Of a stretch of DNA of 64,000 nucleotides, positions 38,981-47,638 are shown piece after piece (the stretch's first letter is position 1; each line of letters starts with the position of its first letter). The DNA lies in NCBI RefSeq assembly GCF_000307875.1, contig NZ_AJLS01000036.1, positions 1-64,000 on the forward strand, written 5' to 3'. The DNA is from Neobacillus bataviensis LMG 21833 (lineage in GTDB: Bacteria; Bacillota; Bacilli; Bacillales; Cytobacillaceae). The position numbers and the translations under genes are program-made. A model generated the notes under the pieces. The model saw nothing but the letters and a program-made list of their open reading frames with translations, was not told the DNA's origin and ran no database searches.

Positions 38981-39189
38981 TTTCTTTTCCTTGCTTTATT
39001 TTGCTGTTAAAAATCAAATATATGTAAATATAGTAGTCTTTAAGAGTATTTCACTATTTCCTTCTTTTGTATTGATTACCTTTGCATTTCAATATTGGGA
39101 ACATAAATACAATGAAAAATTGATAGCAAAATTTATCAATTGAGATATAATGGGTAAGAAAATAATTTAATAAGGGAAGAATGGATCCA

Positions 39190-39669
39190 ATGAATTACGT
39201 TGTTATTTCTTCAATCGGAGCAGTTTTTATGGGGTTCTTTGTGCTGTTTGTTCGGATGAAGGCAGCAAAGAAACCGACAAATGTGAAAAAGATTATCATG
39301 CCGCCTATTTTTATGTCCAGTGGGGCACTCATGTATTTTGTACCGGAATTTAGACTTACCACAATGAAAATCTTAGAGGCAATGATTGTCGGTATGTTAT
39401 TTTCCATCTTACTAATCAAAACCTCAAAGTTTGAAATTCGTGACAATGATATTTATTTAAAGCGTTCTAAGGCGTTTATATTTATTTTAGTCGGCTTGTT
39501 AGTTGTTCGGCTGGTTTTAAAAACAATCCTAAGCAGCACGATTGATATCGGGCAATTAAGCGGGATGTTCTTCCTGCTTGCGTTTAGTATGATTGTGCCG
39601 TGGCGCGTGGCTATGTATCGATCATATATGAAGCTATATAAAGAATTACATGGGATTAAAATGATTTAA
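39190..39669 (+). CDS. ccdC: CcdC/YneJ family membrane protein
   Basis: About 159 residues, five hydrophobic helices, matching the CcdC (YneJ, DUF1453-type) family encoded near ccdA. Recognisable parts: KKIIMPPIFMSSGALMYFVP, and MIVPWRVAMYRSYM near the end. Role not established, though the gene travels with ccdA. ATG 39190 has AAGGGAAG about ten bases upstream; ATG 39181 is too close to it. The response-regulator-like yneI that lies between ccdA and ccdC in B. subtilis is absent here. Confidence 0.85.
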   Translation: MNYVVISSIGAVFMGFFVLFVRMKAAKKPTNVKKIIMPPIFMSSGALMYFVPEFRLTTMKILEAMIVGMLFSILLIKTSKFEIRDNDIYLKRSKAFIFILVGLLVVRLVLKTILSSTIDIGQLSGMFFLLAFSMIVPWRVAMYRSYMKLYKELHGIKMI

Positions 39670-39677
39670 GTAAACCG

Positions 39678-39708
39678 ACGCTGATTCTCTTGGGAATCAG
39701 CGTTTTTA
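39678..39708 (+). terminator. Terminator after ccdC
   Basis: Ten-base perfect stem ACGCTGATTC / GAATCAGCGT with a six-base loop and T run. Confidence 0.87.
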
Positions 39709-39715
39709 TTTTTGA

Positions 39716-39744
39716 AAAAAGAAAAACCGTTCACGGTGAACGGT
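39716..39744 (-). terminator. Terminator after yneK
   Basis: Stem ACCGTTCAC / GTGAACGGT with a one-base centre; the minus-strand reading ends in a T-rich run. Confidence 0.7.
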
Positions 39745-40170
39745 CTAGAATAAATGCTCATAGGGAGCAACATCTATTTGATTTTGAAAAAGTTTTTTTC
39801 GCAAAAATTTATGATCTCGTTTAGGTGTCGCTTGAATATACCCGCGAATCACCAGTTCTTGAGTGATTTTAGGGGCATTTTCTCGAATGGCAAGTTCGCC
39901 AATTTTTCCGGCTATTTTATGTCGGGCAACATCGCGGAACAGCTCGGGAACGGGGCTAACCAAATCCTCTAGAAGAGCCTTTTCCTCGTCATTCCACAAA
40001 TGACGCGATTGATTTACATAGTGCTCTTCCCAATCCATCACCGACTTGCCGTCTTCTTTCGGCATCTTCTTTAAAAACTTGCGGAACATAAAAAATCCGC
40101 CAATTCCAAACGAGCCTACTAAAAAAACCACCCAAAAAAGGATAAACCACAAAAACCAACCTTGAAGCAT
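39745..40170 (-). CDS. yneK: DUF2621 family protein YneK
   Basis: About 141 residues: one N-terminal transmembrane helix (about 5-28), then a cytosolic helical domain beginning KKMPKEDGKSVMDWEEHYV and ending KRDHKFLRKKLFQNQ. This is the DUF2621/YneK family, conserved in Bacillaceae near ccdA; function unknown. ATG 40170 is chosen with GAAGGTGA upstream over the start eight codons earlier. It is the last core gene before the selC island. Confidence 0.87.
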   Translation of the reverse strand: MLQGWFLWFILFWVVFLVGSFGIGGFFMFRKFLKKMPKEDGKSVMDWEEHYVNQSRHLWNDEEKALLEDLVSPVPELFRDVARHKIAGKIGELAIRENAPKITQELVIRGYIQATPKRDHKFLRKKLFQNQIDVAPYEHLF

Positions 40171-40438
40171 ATATTTTTCACCTTCAAAAAACAATATTAT
40201 TCCTTATTATAGACTGTTGGGCAGGAAAATGACAAGTGTTCGCCATTCTTCCTGAGATAAGTCATAGTGTACAGACCTTAAACGAAAATAGTGAAAAATG
40301 AAAACCTTGTCGAAAAAATGACAAATCCACTGATTCTATTGATTAATACTATATTCCATTGTAATATGATTACAAATGATAGATAGGGAAATGACTGTGT
40401 AATTTTTGTCATTACACCATGATAATACAATGTTCTAT

Positions 40439-40535
40439 GGGGCTGATTGGGGTGCTGGTGCCCTCCACAGTCTTCAAAACTGCTTGAGACCTGCGTGCCA
40501 GGTCTGGTGGGTTCGATTCCCACGCAGTCCCGCCA
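40439..40535 (+). tRNA. selC: tRNA-Sec (selenocysteine, anticodon TCA)
   Basis: A 97-base tRNA with encoded CCA. The anticodon loop CTTCAAA gives TCA, reading UGA. It has the hallmarks of bacterial tRNA-Sec: an eight-base acceptor region (GGGGCTGA against GCAGTCCC, seven pairs including one G-T and a mismatch at position 8), a long variable arm with a seven-base stem (AGACCTG / CAGGTCT), and a T arm GTGGG-TTCGATT-CCCAC. The D arm is imperfect (one T-C mismatch in my folding). It reports a selenocysteine-inserting host, though selA, selB and selD are not in this window. Confidence 0.9.
40466..40533 (+). repeat. Left direct repeat (3' part of selC), candidate attL
   Basis: This 68-base segment, from the start of the anticodon stem to the discriminator base region of tRNA-Sec, recurs at 61352-61419 with a single difference (40505 T versus 61391 A). 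Same orientation. Confidence 0.9.
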
Positions 40536-40719
40536 ATTTTGTTGCTACTAATACAATTAAACCGCACTGTGAATTTTTCACTTGTGCGGTTTTTACCATT
40601 TAATGAATAAATTTGCTTTTTGACTTGTGGAACTTTTTTGTGGAACAGGATTTTTCGGGTAGTGCCAGTGTTAACTAGGGTGGTCGGCACACTCCCAAAC
40701 TGAAATGGGGTGATGCCGG

Positions 40720-40803
40720 GTGACAGTTTTTGAATCTCTAATGTTTGCGATAGGTTTTGCTGGCTTAATCGTAACCATGCTGTCATTTAGCCGAAAAAAA
40801 TAG
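40720..40803 (+). CDS. Putative holin-like (type I) toxin
   Basis: A 27-residue hydrophobic peptide of the kind annotated as putative holin-like toxin in Bacillaceae (BsrG/TxpA-like). It starts TVFESLMFAIGFAGLIV and ends in the basic tail SRKK. One transmembrane helix spans about residues 7-22. GTG start with GGGGTGA six bases upstream. Such peptides insert in the membrane and are normally silenced by an overlapping antisense RNA. It lies 185 bases from the tRNA-Sec end of the island and has its own terminator. Confidence 0.7.
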   Translation: MTVFESLMFAIGFAGLIVTMLSFSRKK

Positions 40804-41360
40804 TCCTCCCTTGAGTTAATGGCGCTCAGGTGGATTATCCCGCCAATAAACCGACCTCCATTGCGGGAACCGTTTATTGCTGACCGGACAATTTACCGCA
40901 TGTTCGGTCTTTTTAATTATTCAATGTATATTCATGTTATAACTGAAATTTATAAAAGTAGAAATAAATTGCTGCCTACAACTCTTTAATAAAATTTCTT
41001 GTTTTATTTTTATGTCAAGGGCATTCATTTGTTAAAGTCATCAAAAATCATTAAACAAGGATTGTTATAGTATTTTTTATTTAATCTATGCTTTATACAA
41101 TAGGTAACTTAACGGGCATTGCATTATCAAACGTAAGAGGCTATGAACTTAAAGCTAAGGGCTATTTTTTTATTTTATAAAAACAAATATCAGCATCAAT
41201 ATCATTTTGAGCGGAAAGCTAGAAACCCACTAGAACAATAACAAAATTAAATACTCAGCTAGAATTTATAGAATAGGTTTTCCATAAGGACCAGAAATTT
41301 ATCTTCGCTATTCCATTTCTCGGAACTTTGCCCAACCCATAGTATGCATTCATTTTTGCA
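40804..41360. other. Toxin 3' region, then featureless AT-rich spacer
   Basis: The first 110 bases after the toxin are GC-richer than the rest and end in a terminator (see 40882). They are where an antisense antitoxin RNA would be expected on the minus strand, but I cannot identify its promoter with confidence. From about 40920 to the LysR gene the sequence is AT-rich with no coding potential that I can support. Confidence 0.45.
40882..40914 (+). terminator. Terminator for the holin-like toxin mRNA
   Basis: Nine-base stem GACCGGACA / TGTTCGGTC (one G-T pair) with a ten-base loop and T run, about 80 bases after the toxin stop codon. Confidence 0.75.
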
Positions 41361-42266
41361 CTATAACCCATATAATCTTTTAAAAATGATTGCCTGATCT
41401 TTAATCTCTTTTTTAAACTCCTTACTTGCAATTGATTGGTTAGTTTTTAATTGGATTAAACTATAAGATACCTCATTCATACCCGCATCTGTAATTTCTA
41501 ATGGAATAATCTGACCTGAAGAGACATAAGGGTCAATTTTTAAAGAGGCTTCCGTGTAAAATCCGGTCGCAATTCCATGCGTTATTATATTTTTTGCTCC
41601 TTCCAAATTACTTGATTTGAATAGATAATTTGGTTGTCCGTATTTATTTAAAAAGTTAATGAGCGCTTTCGAAGTGCAAATAACAGGATTTTGGAATATT
41701 TCATTTAAAGAAATACTAGTTTTATTTGCAAATGGTGAATGCTTGCCAACGCACGCCATTATTTTGTTTTTAAATATTTTTTCGTATAACAAATACTTGT
41801 TAGATTCTCCATAATTAGAGAACTCCGCCAAAATACCTATGTCTACCTTCTCGTCCATTACATGTTTGATAATTTTTGGAGAATCTCCTTCCATAATTTC
41901 AAGTTCAATACTAGGATACTTTTTTTTAAATGAAATCAATGCTTTTGGCAAAATACTTTGACATATTGATGGGGCTGAAGCGATTGACAATCGTCCCGCG
42001 ATTAGAGACTGTTGAAGATTTGCTGTTTCTATTAGTTCATTCATTTTGTTTAAAACCTCCTGCGCCTTGATAACAATTTCTTTTCCATGTTCTGTAAGGT
42101 GGGTCCCGATTTTGGACCGTTTAAATATCTTTATCCCCAACTCTTCTTCAAGTGAAGAAATGGCTTGACTTAAGCTAGGCTGAGAAATTTTGAGACTCTC
42201 AGCTGCCAATGTGATTGAGCCAGTTTTTGCAATCTCAACAGTATATTCAAGCTGTTCAATACGCAT
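41361..42266 (-). CDS. LysR family transcriptional regulator
   Basis: LysR-type regulator of about 301 residues. The N-terminal helix-turn-helix reads RIEQLEYTVEIAKTGSITLAA and SQPSLSQAISSLEEELG. The C-terminal effector domain has the periplasmic-binding-protein-like fold (GRLSIASAPSICQSILP onward). ATG 42266 with GGTGAT upstream is preferred to the start four codons earlier. It is divergent from the PatB-type lyase gene, the classic layout for a LysR protein controlling its neighbour. Its inducer is probably a sulfur metabolite; that is inference from the cluster. Confidence 0.88.
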   Translation of the reverse strand: MRIEQLEYTVEIAKTGSITLAAESLKISQPSLSQAISSLEEELGIKIFKRSKIGTHLTEHGKEIVIKAQEVLNKMNELIETANLQQSLIAGRLSIASAPSICQSILPKALISFKKKYPSIELEIMEGDSPKIIKHVMDEKVDIGILAEFSNYGESNKYLLYEKIFKNKIMACVGKHSPFANKTSISLNEIFQNPVICTSKALINFLNKYGQPNYLFKSSNLEGAKNIITHGIATGFYTEASLKIDPYVSSGQIIPLEITDAGMNEVSYSLIQLKTNQSIASKEFKKEIKDQAIIFKRLYGL

Positions 42267-42386
42267 TATAATCACCATCCATAGGTTTTGCCTATATTAA
42301 TATAAAAATAGGATATTATACATTGTAACATTCTGTATGTTTTAATAATACTAAATATTGAAAAAATTAAATTGGAGGACGCTCGC

Positions 42387-43574
42387 ATGCCCTATGATTT
42401 TGATAAAGTTACCAATCGATTTAGCACAGCCTCTGCAAAATGGGATGAAGTAGGAAATTTGTTTGGGGAGGATGATTTACTACCTATGTGGGTGGCGGAT
42501 ATGGATTTTGTATCACCTGATCCCGTCATTGCAGCAATCAAACAGAGAGCTGGGCATGGTATTTTTGGCTATACGACCATACCGGGGTCATACTATGAAG
42601 CGGTTATTGAATGGATGAAGATTAGGCATAACTGGTGCATTAAAAAGGAGTGGATCTGCTATAGCCCAGGTATAGTTCCTGCATTAAGTTATATTGTTCA
42701 ATCCTTTACACATCCCGGAGATAAAGTCGTGATTCAATCGCCCGTTTACTATCCATTTTCAAATGTTGTTACCGATAACGGGCGAGAAGTCGTTCATAAT
42801 CCGCTTACATTCGAAGATGGCCGATATTCAATGGATTTCGATGATTTGCGGAGGAAATTAGAACCAGACGTCAAGTTGTTAATTCTTTGCAGTCCACATA
42901 ACCCCTCAGGAAGAATTTGGACAAAGGAAGAGCTTACGGAACTGGGAAATATCTGCATAGAGCACAATATAATAGTCGTTTCCGATGAAATTCACTGTGA
43001 CCTCATTTTAAACGGGAAAACACATACGCCATTTGCTGCTATTTCCGACCAATTTGCTCAGAACACGATTGTTTGTACCGCCCCTAGCAAAACATTTAAT
43101 TTAGCGGGTTTACAAACATCTAACGTCATTATACCAAATACTAAACTGAGAGAAACTTTCCAAATGACTATGAACAAACTTGCCTTGCGTCGACCAAACA
43201 CCTTTGGAATTGTAGCCACTGAAAGCGCTTACCGTTACGGCCAAGATTGGTTAGATCAGCTTCTGGATTATTTGCAGAGAAATTTGGAGTTTCTAACTGA
43301 GTATATCGAAGAAAATATTAAGGGTATCAAGGTGATTAAACCGGAAGCATCTTATCTTGTTTGGCTGGACTGTCGTGAACTTGGTCTAAGTAACGAAGAG
43401 CTTCAGCAATTTATGCTGAAGCAGGCAAAGGTAGCTTTTAACCAAGGTTTCACATATGGCCCTGGAGGGGAAGGTTTCATCCGGATGAATATTGGCTGTC
43501 CTAGGTCTTTAGTGGAGAAAGGACTAAGAAGAATGAATAATGCATTACAAAAGCTGAATTGTATAACGAAATAA
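42387..43574 (+). CDS. patB: PatB/MalY-type PLP-dependent C-S lyase (cystathionine beta-lyase-like)
   Basis: Fold-type I PLP enzyme of about 395 residues. PatB/MalY enzymes cleave C-S bonds of cystathionine, cysteine S-conjugates and related thioethers to a thiol, pyruvate and ammonia. Visible: LPMWVADMDF, GIFGYTTIPGSYYEA, the aspartate region VVSDEIHCDLIL, and the PLP lysine in APSKTFNLAGLQ. The C-terminus has GPGGEGFIRMNIGCPR. ATG 42387 has TTGGAGG upstream. First gene of the plus-strand island cluster and divergent from lysR. Confidence 0.88.
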   Translation: MPYDFDKVTNRFSTASAKWDEVGNLFGEDDLLPMWVADMDFVSPDPVIAAIKQRAGHGIFGYTTIPGSYYEAVIEWMKIRHNWCIKKEWICYSPGIVPALSYIVQSFTHPGDKVVIQSPVYYPFSNVVTDNGREVVHNPLTFEDGRYSMDFDDLRRKLEPDVKLLILCSPHNPSGRIWTKEELTELGNICIEHNIIVVSDEIHCDLILNGKTHTPFAAISDQFAQNTIVCTAPSKTFNLAGLQTSNVIIPNTKLRETFQMTMNKLALRRPNTFGIVATESAYRYGQDWLDQLLDYLQRNLEFLTEYIEENIKGIKVIKPEASYLVWLDCRELGLSNEELQQFMLKQAKVAFNQGFTYGPGGEGFIRMNIGCPRSLVEKGLRRMNNALQKLNCITK

Positions 43575-43735
43575 GAATAAAATCAAAAAGACCTGCGAAA
43601 AATTAAACTTACAATCTACAAAGATATTTAACTTTAGTTAACTTTTATGAATTCTCACCTTTTTACTATAAAACCTCTTAATTCCATGTGTTCATAATCT
43701 AAACAGAAAAAATATACAGAAATGAGGGCTTAATA

Positions 43736-44515
43736 ATGGAACAAGTAGAAAATACAAAGGATTGGCAATCAATAGTGAATAAGTTGTATCAGTACCTGAA
43801 AATAAAAACAATCCCTATTGGTATGAAAATGTTTGAGAAAAAAGAAGATATGGAATCAATTCCTAAAATTCGACGACCAAATAGCATTCACACGACGGAT
43901 CAAATTGTTGCTCAAGCAGCACGGCTTGGTTGGACGGTAGGTATTACAGCTGAGGATTTAGTTGGAGCCCAATGCCAGGCTGTTATTGGATTACATCCTC
44001 GTAACGATGAATGGTTATCAGGCAAGAATATGGAAGGTGTTTGGTTTGAAAATCTACAAGCTTCTTCCGACCATCAACATGCTATGACAGTAGTTCCATA
44101 CGGGAAGTATGAGGCAATGGCGGTTTCTCCACTCAGTTCTAATAGACTAGATAATCCTGATATTTGCTTGATATACGGCACCCCTGGTCAAATGATCCTT
44201 TTTATTAATGGATTACAGTGGAAGAATTATGAAAAGTTCGAATGGAGTGTTGTTGGAGAATCATCATGCGCTGATTCATGGGGACGGGCACTTGCTACCG
44301 GAAAGCCAAGTTTATCTATTCCTTGTTTTGCGGAGCGCCGGTATGGCGGAGTTTTGGATGACGAGATGTTAATGGCCTTATCCCCTGAGGATTTAATGAA
44401 GGCACTAGACGGTTTAGAACATTTAAGTCGTAACGGTTTACGTTATCCAGTTCCACAGTATGGAATCCAAATGGATGCAAGAGCTGGCCTTCAGGTTAGT
44501 TATGGTAAAAAATGA
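43736..44515 (+). CDS. DUF169 domain protein
   Basis: A 259-residue protein of the DUF169 family, function unknown. The pattern includes KTIPIGMKMFEKKEDM at the N-terminus and conserved cysteines in GAQCQAV, SSCADSWGRAL and IPCFAERRYGG, which could bind a metal or cofactor. No signal peptide or membrane segment. ATG with a weak GAGGG upstream. A 160-base gap after patB may hold a promoter. A degenerate copy of its 3' end lies at about 54352-54470 in the same island. Confidence 0.75.
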   Translation: MEQVENTKDWQSIVNKLYQYLKIKTIPIGMKMFEKKEDMESIPKIRRPNSIHTTDQIVAQAARLGWTVGITAEDLVGAQCQAVIGLHPRNDEWLSGKNMEGVWFENLQASSDHQHAMTVVPYGKYEAMAVSPLSSNRLDNPDICLIYGTPGQMILFINGLQWKNYEKFEWSVVGESSCADSWGRALATGKPSLSIPCFAERRYGGVLDDEMLMALSPEDLMKALDGLEHLSRNGLRYPVPQYGIQMDARAGLQVSYGKK

Positions 44516-44556
44516 CTAACTTAAAACAAAAGGCATCAAAGGAAGGATAAGAAGGA

Positions 44557-46107
44557 ATGACATTTATTAACTTTTTTGAAACGCTTAAAAAGCAAGCGGA
44601 AGAGAGACCTGACCAAAGTGCCTTTATTTTTATGGATGAGTCAATTACATGGAAACAATATCACGATACTGTCAACTCAGTAGCCAATTCTATTATTCGT
44701 ATAGGTTTAAAACCAGGTGATAGCATCGCTACCATTTTGCCACAATCCCCAGCATTTATGTATGTGTATATGGCTGCAGCAAAATTAGGATTAGTTATAG
44801 TTCCTTTAGACCCAAGACTCAATGCATTAGAAATGATAGCACTCTGTAAGAGAATAAAACCTAAATTACTTATTACAATTGCTACTACGGAAAGAATAAA
44901 AGAAAATGTAAACACTTTGTTAAAAGAAGTAGATATTAACCACGTTTATTCCTATTTTGGAGATCTAATTATTGAATGCGCTTTACCTTTTGAGAGCCTA
45001 ATAGAATTTAGTTCAGACCACGCTTCCTATTTATATGAACCCTCTTTAGATGATCCGCTACTAATCATTTTTACTAGTGGTTCAACTGGAAAGCCTAAAG
45101 GTGCTGTAATTACACATAAGAATATTTTTTCAATTTGCAAAACAACAATTCATTCTTGGGGAATTACAAATCAAGATCGGATGTTAATTAATTTACCAAA
45201 TAGCCATGTGGGGGGCCTGACTAATAGCATAGGAGTACAATTACTGGCGGGGGCGTCTGCTGTTCTAGTTCCTGCTTTTAACCCAGAAGAAACCCTGCAC
45301 CTTATTCAAAAATATAAAATAACCGTAACTGGGGGAGTCCCCACAATGTACCGAATAATGTTTAGAAGCTGTAGTGTTAGGAACTTTGATGTAAGTTCTA
45401 TAAGAGTATTAAGAGTAAGTGGAGAGCCGTCTTCTGCAGAACTAATCAATGAAATAAAAAGGAATTTTGTAAATGTCACGATAGCAACTAGCTGGGGGAT
45501 GACCGAAACGTCAGGATTTTTCACCTTTACTAAGCCTAATGATGATATAAATATTGTGGCGAATACAGTGGGTGCACCCGGTGATGGATACCAAATGAAA
45601 ATTCTAAAAACTAATGATACATGGGCTCAAACGGCCGAAATAGGTGAAATCCTTGTAAAGGGAGATAGCGTAATTTCAGGTTATTTGAACGAAGAAGATA
45701 ATAAAAATTCCTTTTACAATGGTTGGTTAAAGACAGGAGACCTCGGTTATTTGGATGAAAATAATTATTTACATTTCGCAGGCCGCTTAAAAGAAATGTA
45801 TATTAGTGGCGGTTATAACGTTTATCCTTTGGAAATTGAATCATTTTTAAATAAATACCCCGGTGTAAGTGCCTCCGTAATAATAGCTATTCCAGATGAA
45901 ATATGGGGTGAGGTTGGCTGCGCGTTCATAATACCGCACGATAACACAAATCTTGATATAGAAAGCTTAAAAGAGTATTGCAAAAAAGGTCTTGCAGATT
46001 ATAAACAACCTAAAAAATTTATTATAGAAAGAAATCTTCCTAAAACGGCTATTGGTAAAATTGCAAAGCAAGAAATTAAAAGGTATTTGGAAAAATACAT
46101 CGATTGA
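44557..46107 (+). CDS. Class I adenylate-forming acyl-CoA ligase
   Basis: ANL-superfamily enzyme of 516 residues that activates a carboxylic acid as acyl-AMP and usually transfers it to CoA. P-loop-like motif IIFTSGSTGKPKGAVITH, then TSWGMTETSG, YLHFAGRLKEMYISGGYNVYP (hinge and A8 region) and the catalytic Lys in PKTAIGKIAKQEI. Unusually AT-rich for the window, in keeping with horizontal gain. The acid substrate is unknown; a sulfur-containing short acid would fit the neighbours. Followed by the CoA-transferase pair. Confidence 0.85.
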   Translation: MTFINFFETLKKQAEERPDQSAFIFMDESITWKQYHDTVNSVANSIIRIGLKPGDSIATILPQSPAFMYVYMAAAKLGLVIVPLDPRLNALEMIALCKRIKPKLLITIATTERIKENVNTLLKEVDINHVYSYFGDLIIECALPFESLIEFSSDHASYLYEPSLDDPLLIIFTSGSTGKPKGAVITHKNIFSICKTTIHSWGITNQDRMLINLPNSHVGGLTNSIGVQLLAGASAVLVPAFNPEETLHLIQKYKITVTGGVPTMYRIMFRSCSVRNFDVSSIRVLRVSGEPSSAELINEIKRNFVNVTIATSWGMTETSGFFTFTKPNDDINIVANTVGAPGDGYQMKILKTNDTWAQTAEIGEILVKGDSVISGYLNEEDNKNSFYNGWLKTGDLGYLDENNYLHFAGRLKEMYISGGYNVYPLEIESFLNKYPGVSASVIIAIPDEIWGEVGCAFIIPHDNTNLDIESLKEYCKKGLADYKQPKKFIIERNLPKTAIGKIAKQEIKRYLEKYID

Positions 46108-46265
46108 GGATATAAAAGAGGAGATTTTAGCTAGTTGAGGGATGTATCGATTCACTATTTCGATTAGAATATCTTTTTAAAACGTTGGAAAATGTTAGGA
46201 GGATTCTAGATTGGGGCTTAGAAGTAAATAAAGGAAGCAGGTGCCTTAAGATAGAGGGGATATGG

Positions 46266-46958
46266 ATGAATGAAGCAATTGTGAATCATATAAAAACGAA
46301 TGTAAAGTTTTTAACTGCTGAGGACGCCATCAGACTAATTTCGCCCGCAGCAACGATGATGGCAGGCGGATTTGGTCTAGCTGGTATACCAGAATATCTG
46401 CTCCAGGCTGTTGTTGAAAGGTCTGATCTTCGAGACTTGACGATGATTACCAATAGCATAACTGTGGGCTCACCTCTTGATAAGCTGTGTTTACAAAATC
46501 GCATTAAGAAGGTAATCGGCACCTATTTCACGACCAATAAAGAAATTGTTAAAGCACATCGTGAGGGACGTTTGGAAATTGAATTATTACCACTTGGAAC
46601 CTTCGTAGAGGCAATTCGTTTAGGTGGAGCGGGAATTCCTGCATTTTATACACCGACTGCAGCGGGAACCGATCTGGGTAAGGGAAAAGAAACGAGGATC
46701 ATGAATGGGCGCGAACATGTACTAGAGCATTCGTTATTTGCCGATGTAGCCTTGATTAAGGCTCATAAGGCAGATAAAGCTGGCAATCTTATTTTTCATA
46801 AAACGGCGCGTAATTTCAATTCATTAATGGTTACTGCAGCCAATCTTACCATTGTCGAAGTAGAAGAGATCGTAGAGATTGGGGAATTTAACCCCGAGTC
46901 AATTGTTACTCCCTTTATCTATGTTGATATTATTGTGATTAGGGGTGCGACAAAATGA
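46266..46958 (+). CDS. 3-oxoacid-type CoA-transferase, subunit A
   Basis: Alpha subunit of a family I CoA-transferase, about 230 residues. It moves CoA from a donor such as succinyl- or acetyl-CoA to a free acid. The family glycine motif is seen in MMAGGFGLAGIPE. Further marks are ITNSITVGSPLDKL and FYTPTAAGTDLGKGKE. ATG 46266 is chosen (MNEAIVNHI) with GAGGGG six bases upstream; the longer frame upstream is not supported. Overlaps the subunit B gene by four bases (ATGA). Confidence 0.9.
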   Translation: MNEAIVNHIKTNVKFLTAEDAIRLISPAATMMAGGFGLAGIPEYLLQAVVERSDLRDLTMITNSITVGSPLDKLCLQNRIKKVIGTYFTTNKEIVKAHREGRLEIELLPLGTFVEAIRLGGAGIPAFYTPTAAGTDLGKGKETRIMNGREHVLEHSLFADVALIKAHKADKAGNLIFHKTARNFNSLMVTAANLTIVEVEEIVEIGEFNPESIVTPFIYVDIIVIRGATK

Positions 46959-47632
46959 GCAATGAATCGATAAAACATGACATTGCCTGGCGTTGTGCCC
47001 GGGAATTGACATCAGGAGTAGTTAATTTAGGGATAGGCATTCCTTCCCTAGTAAGCAACTATCTTCCACAAGGTATGGTTACCTTACATTCTGAGAACGG
47101 AGTACTTGGCGTGGGTCCTTTAGCTACTGAAGATAATATCGATCCTGAATTAGTAAATGCAGGAAGATTGCCAATTACACTTCTCCCCCACGCCTCTATT
47201 TTCGACATTTCCATGTCACTTGGAATGATGCGAGGGGGGCATTTAGATGCTACTGTTATCGGTGCATTGCAGGTAGCCGAAAACGGAGATCTTGCCAGTT
47301 GGGCGATTGCAGGTAAGGATGTTCTTGGTGTGGGAGGTGCTATGGATTTGGTGGTTGGAGCAAGACGGGTAATCGTGGCGATGACTCACTTGACTGATAA
47401 GGGAGAGGCGAAAATACTGCCAAACTGTACACAACCGCTGACGGCAAAGAAAAGAGTGGATACAATCGTCACTCAATATGCTGTCTTCAAAATTCGCGAA
47501 GGTACGCTTTGGCTAGTGGAAATGGTTGAAGGAATTTCGTTTGATCAACTAAAAGCCATGACACCGGCATCCTACGAAATAGCCCCAGATTTTAAAATAA
47601 TGAATCGAATGCGTGGAAAGCATGTGGTGTAA
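46955..47632 (+). CDS. 3-oxoacid-type CoA-transferase, subunit B
   Basis: Beta subunit of 225 residues carrying the catalytic glutamate in the SENG motif (TLHSENGVLGVGP). Other marks: NLGIGIPSLVSNYLP and the glycine-rich GGHLDATVIGALQV. With subunit A it forms the active enzyme. The four-base overlap with subunit A indicates translational coupling; the next gene begins seven bases after the stop. The acid substrate is unknown. Confidence 0.91.
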   Translation: MSNESIKHDIAWRCARELTSGVVNLGIGIPSLVSNYLPQGMVTLHSENGVLGVGPLATEDNIDPELVNAGRLPITLLPHASIFDISMSLGMMRGGHLDATVIGALQVAENGDLASWAIAGKDVLGVGGAMDLVVGARRVIVAMTHLTDKGEAKILPNCTQPLTAKKRVDTIVTQYAVFKIREGTLWLVEMVEGISFDQLKAMTPASYEIAPDFKIMNRMRGKHVV

Positions 47633-47638
47633 TTAACT

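Noticed and set aside
38958..39143. 61-codon frame after ccdA, tested as a possible yneI remnant
   Set aside because: It overlaps the end of ccdA, has no ribosome binding site, and shows no response-regulator motifs.
40406..40786. Open frames of 65 and 124 codons on opposite strands around 40.4-40.8 kb
   Set aside because: They lie across the tRNA-Sec gene, have no family resemblance, and are explained by the tRNA and the small toxin gene.
46185..46265. 27-codon N-terminal extension of CoA-transferase subunit A
   Set aside because: The extension lacks a ribosome binding site and family similarity, while ATG 46266 has GAGGGG at proper spacing.
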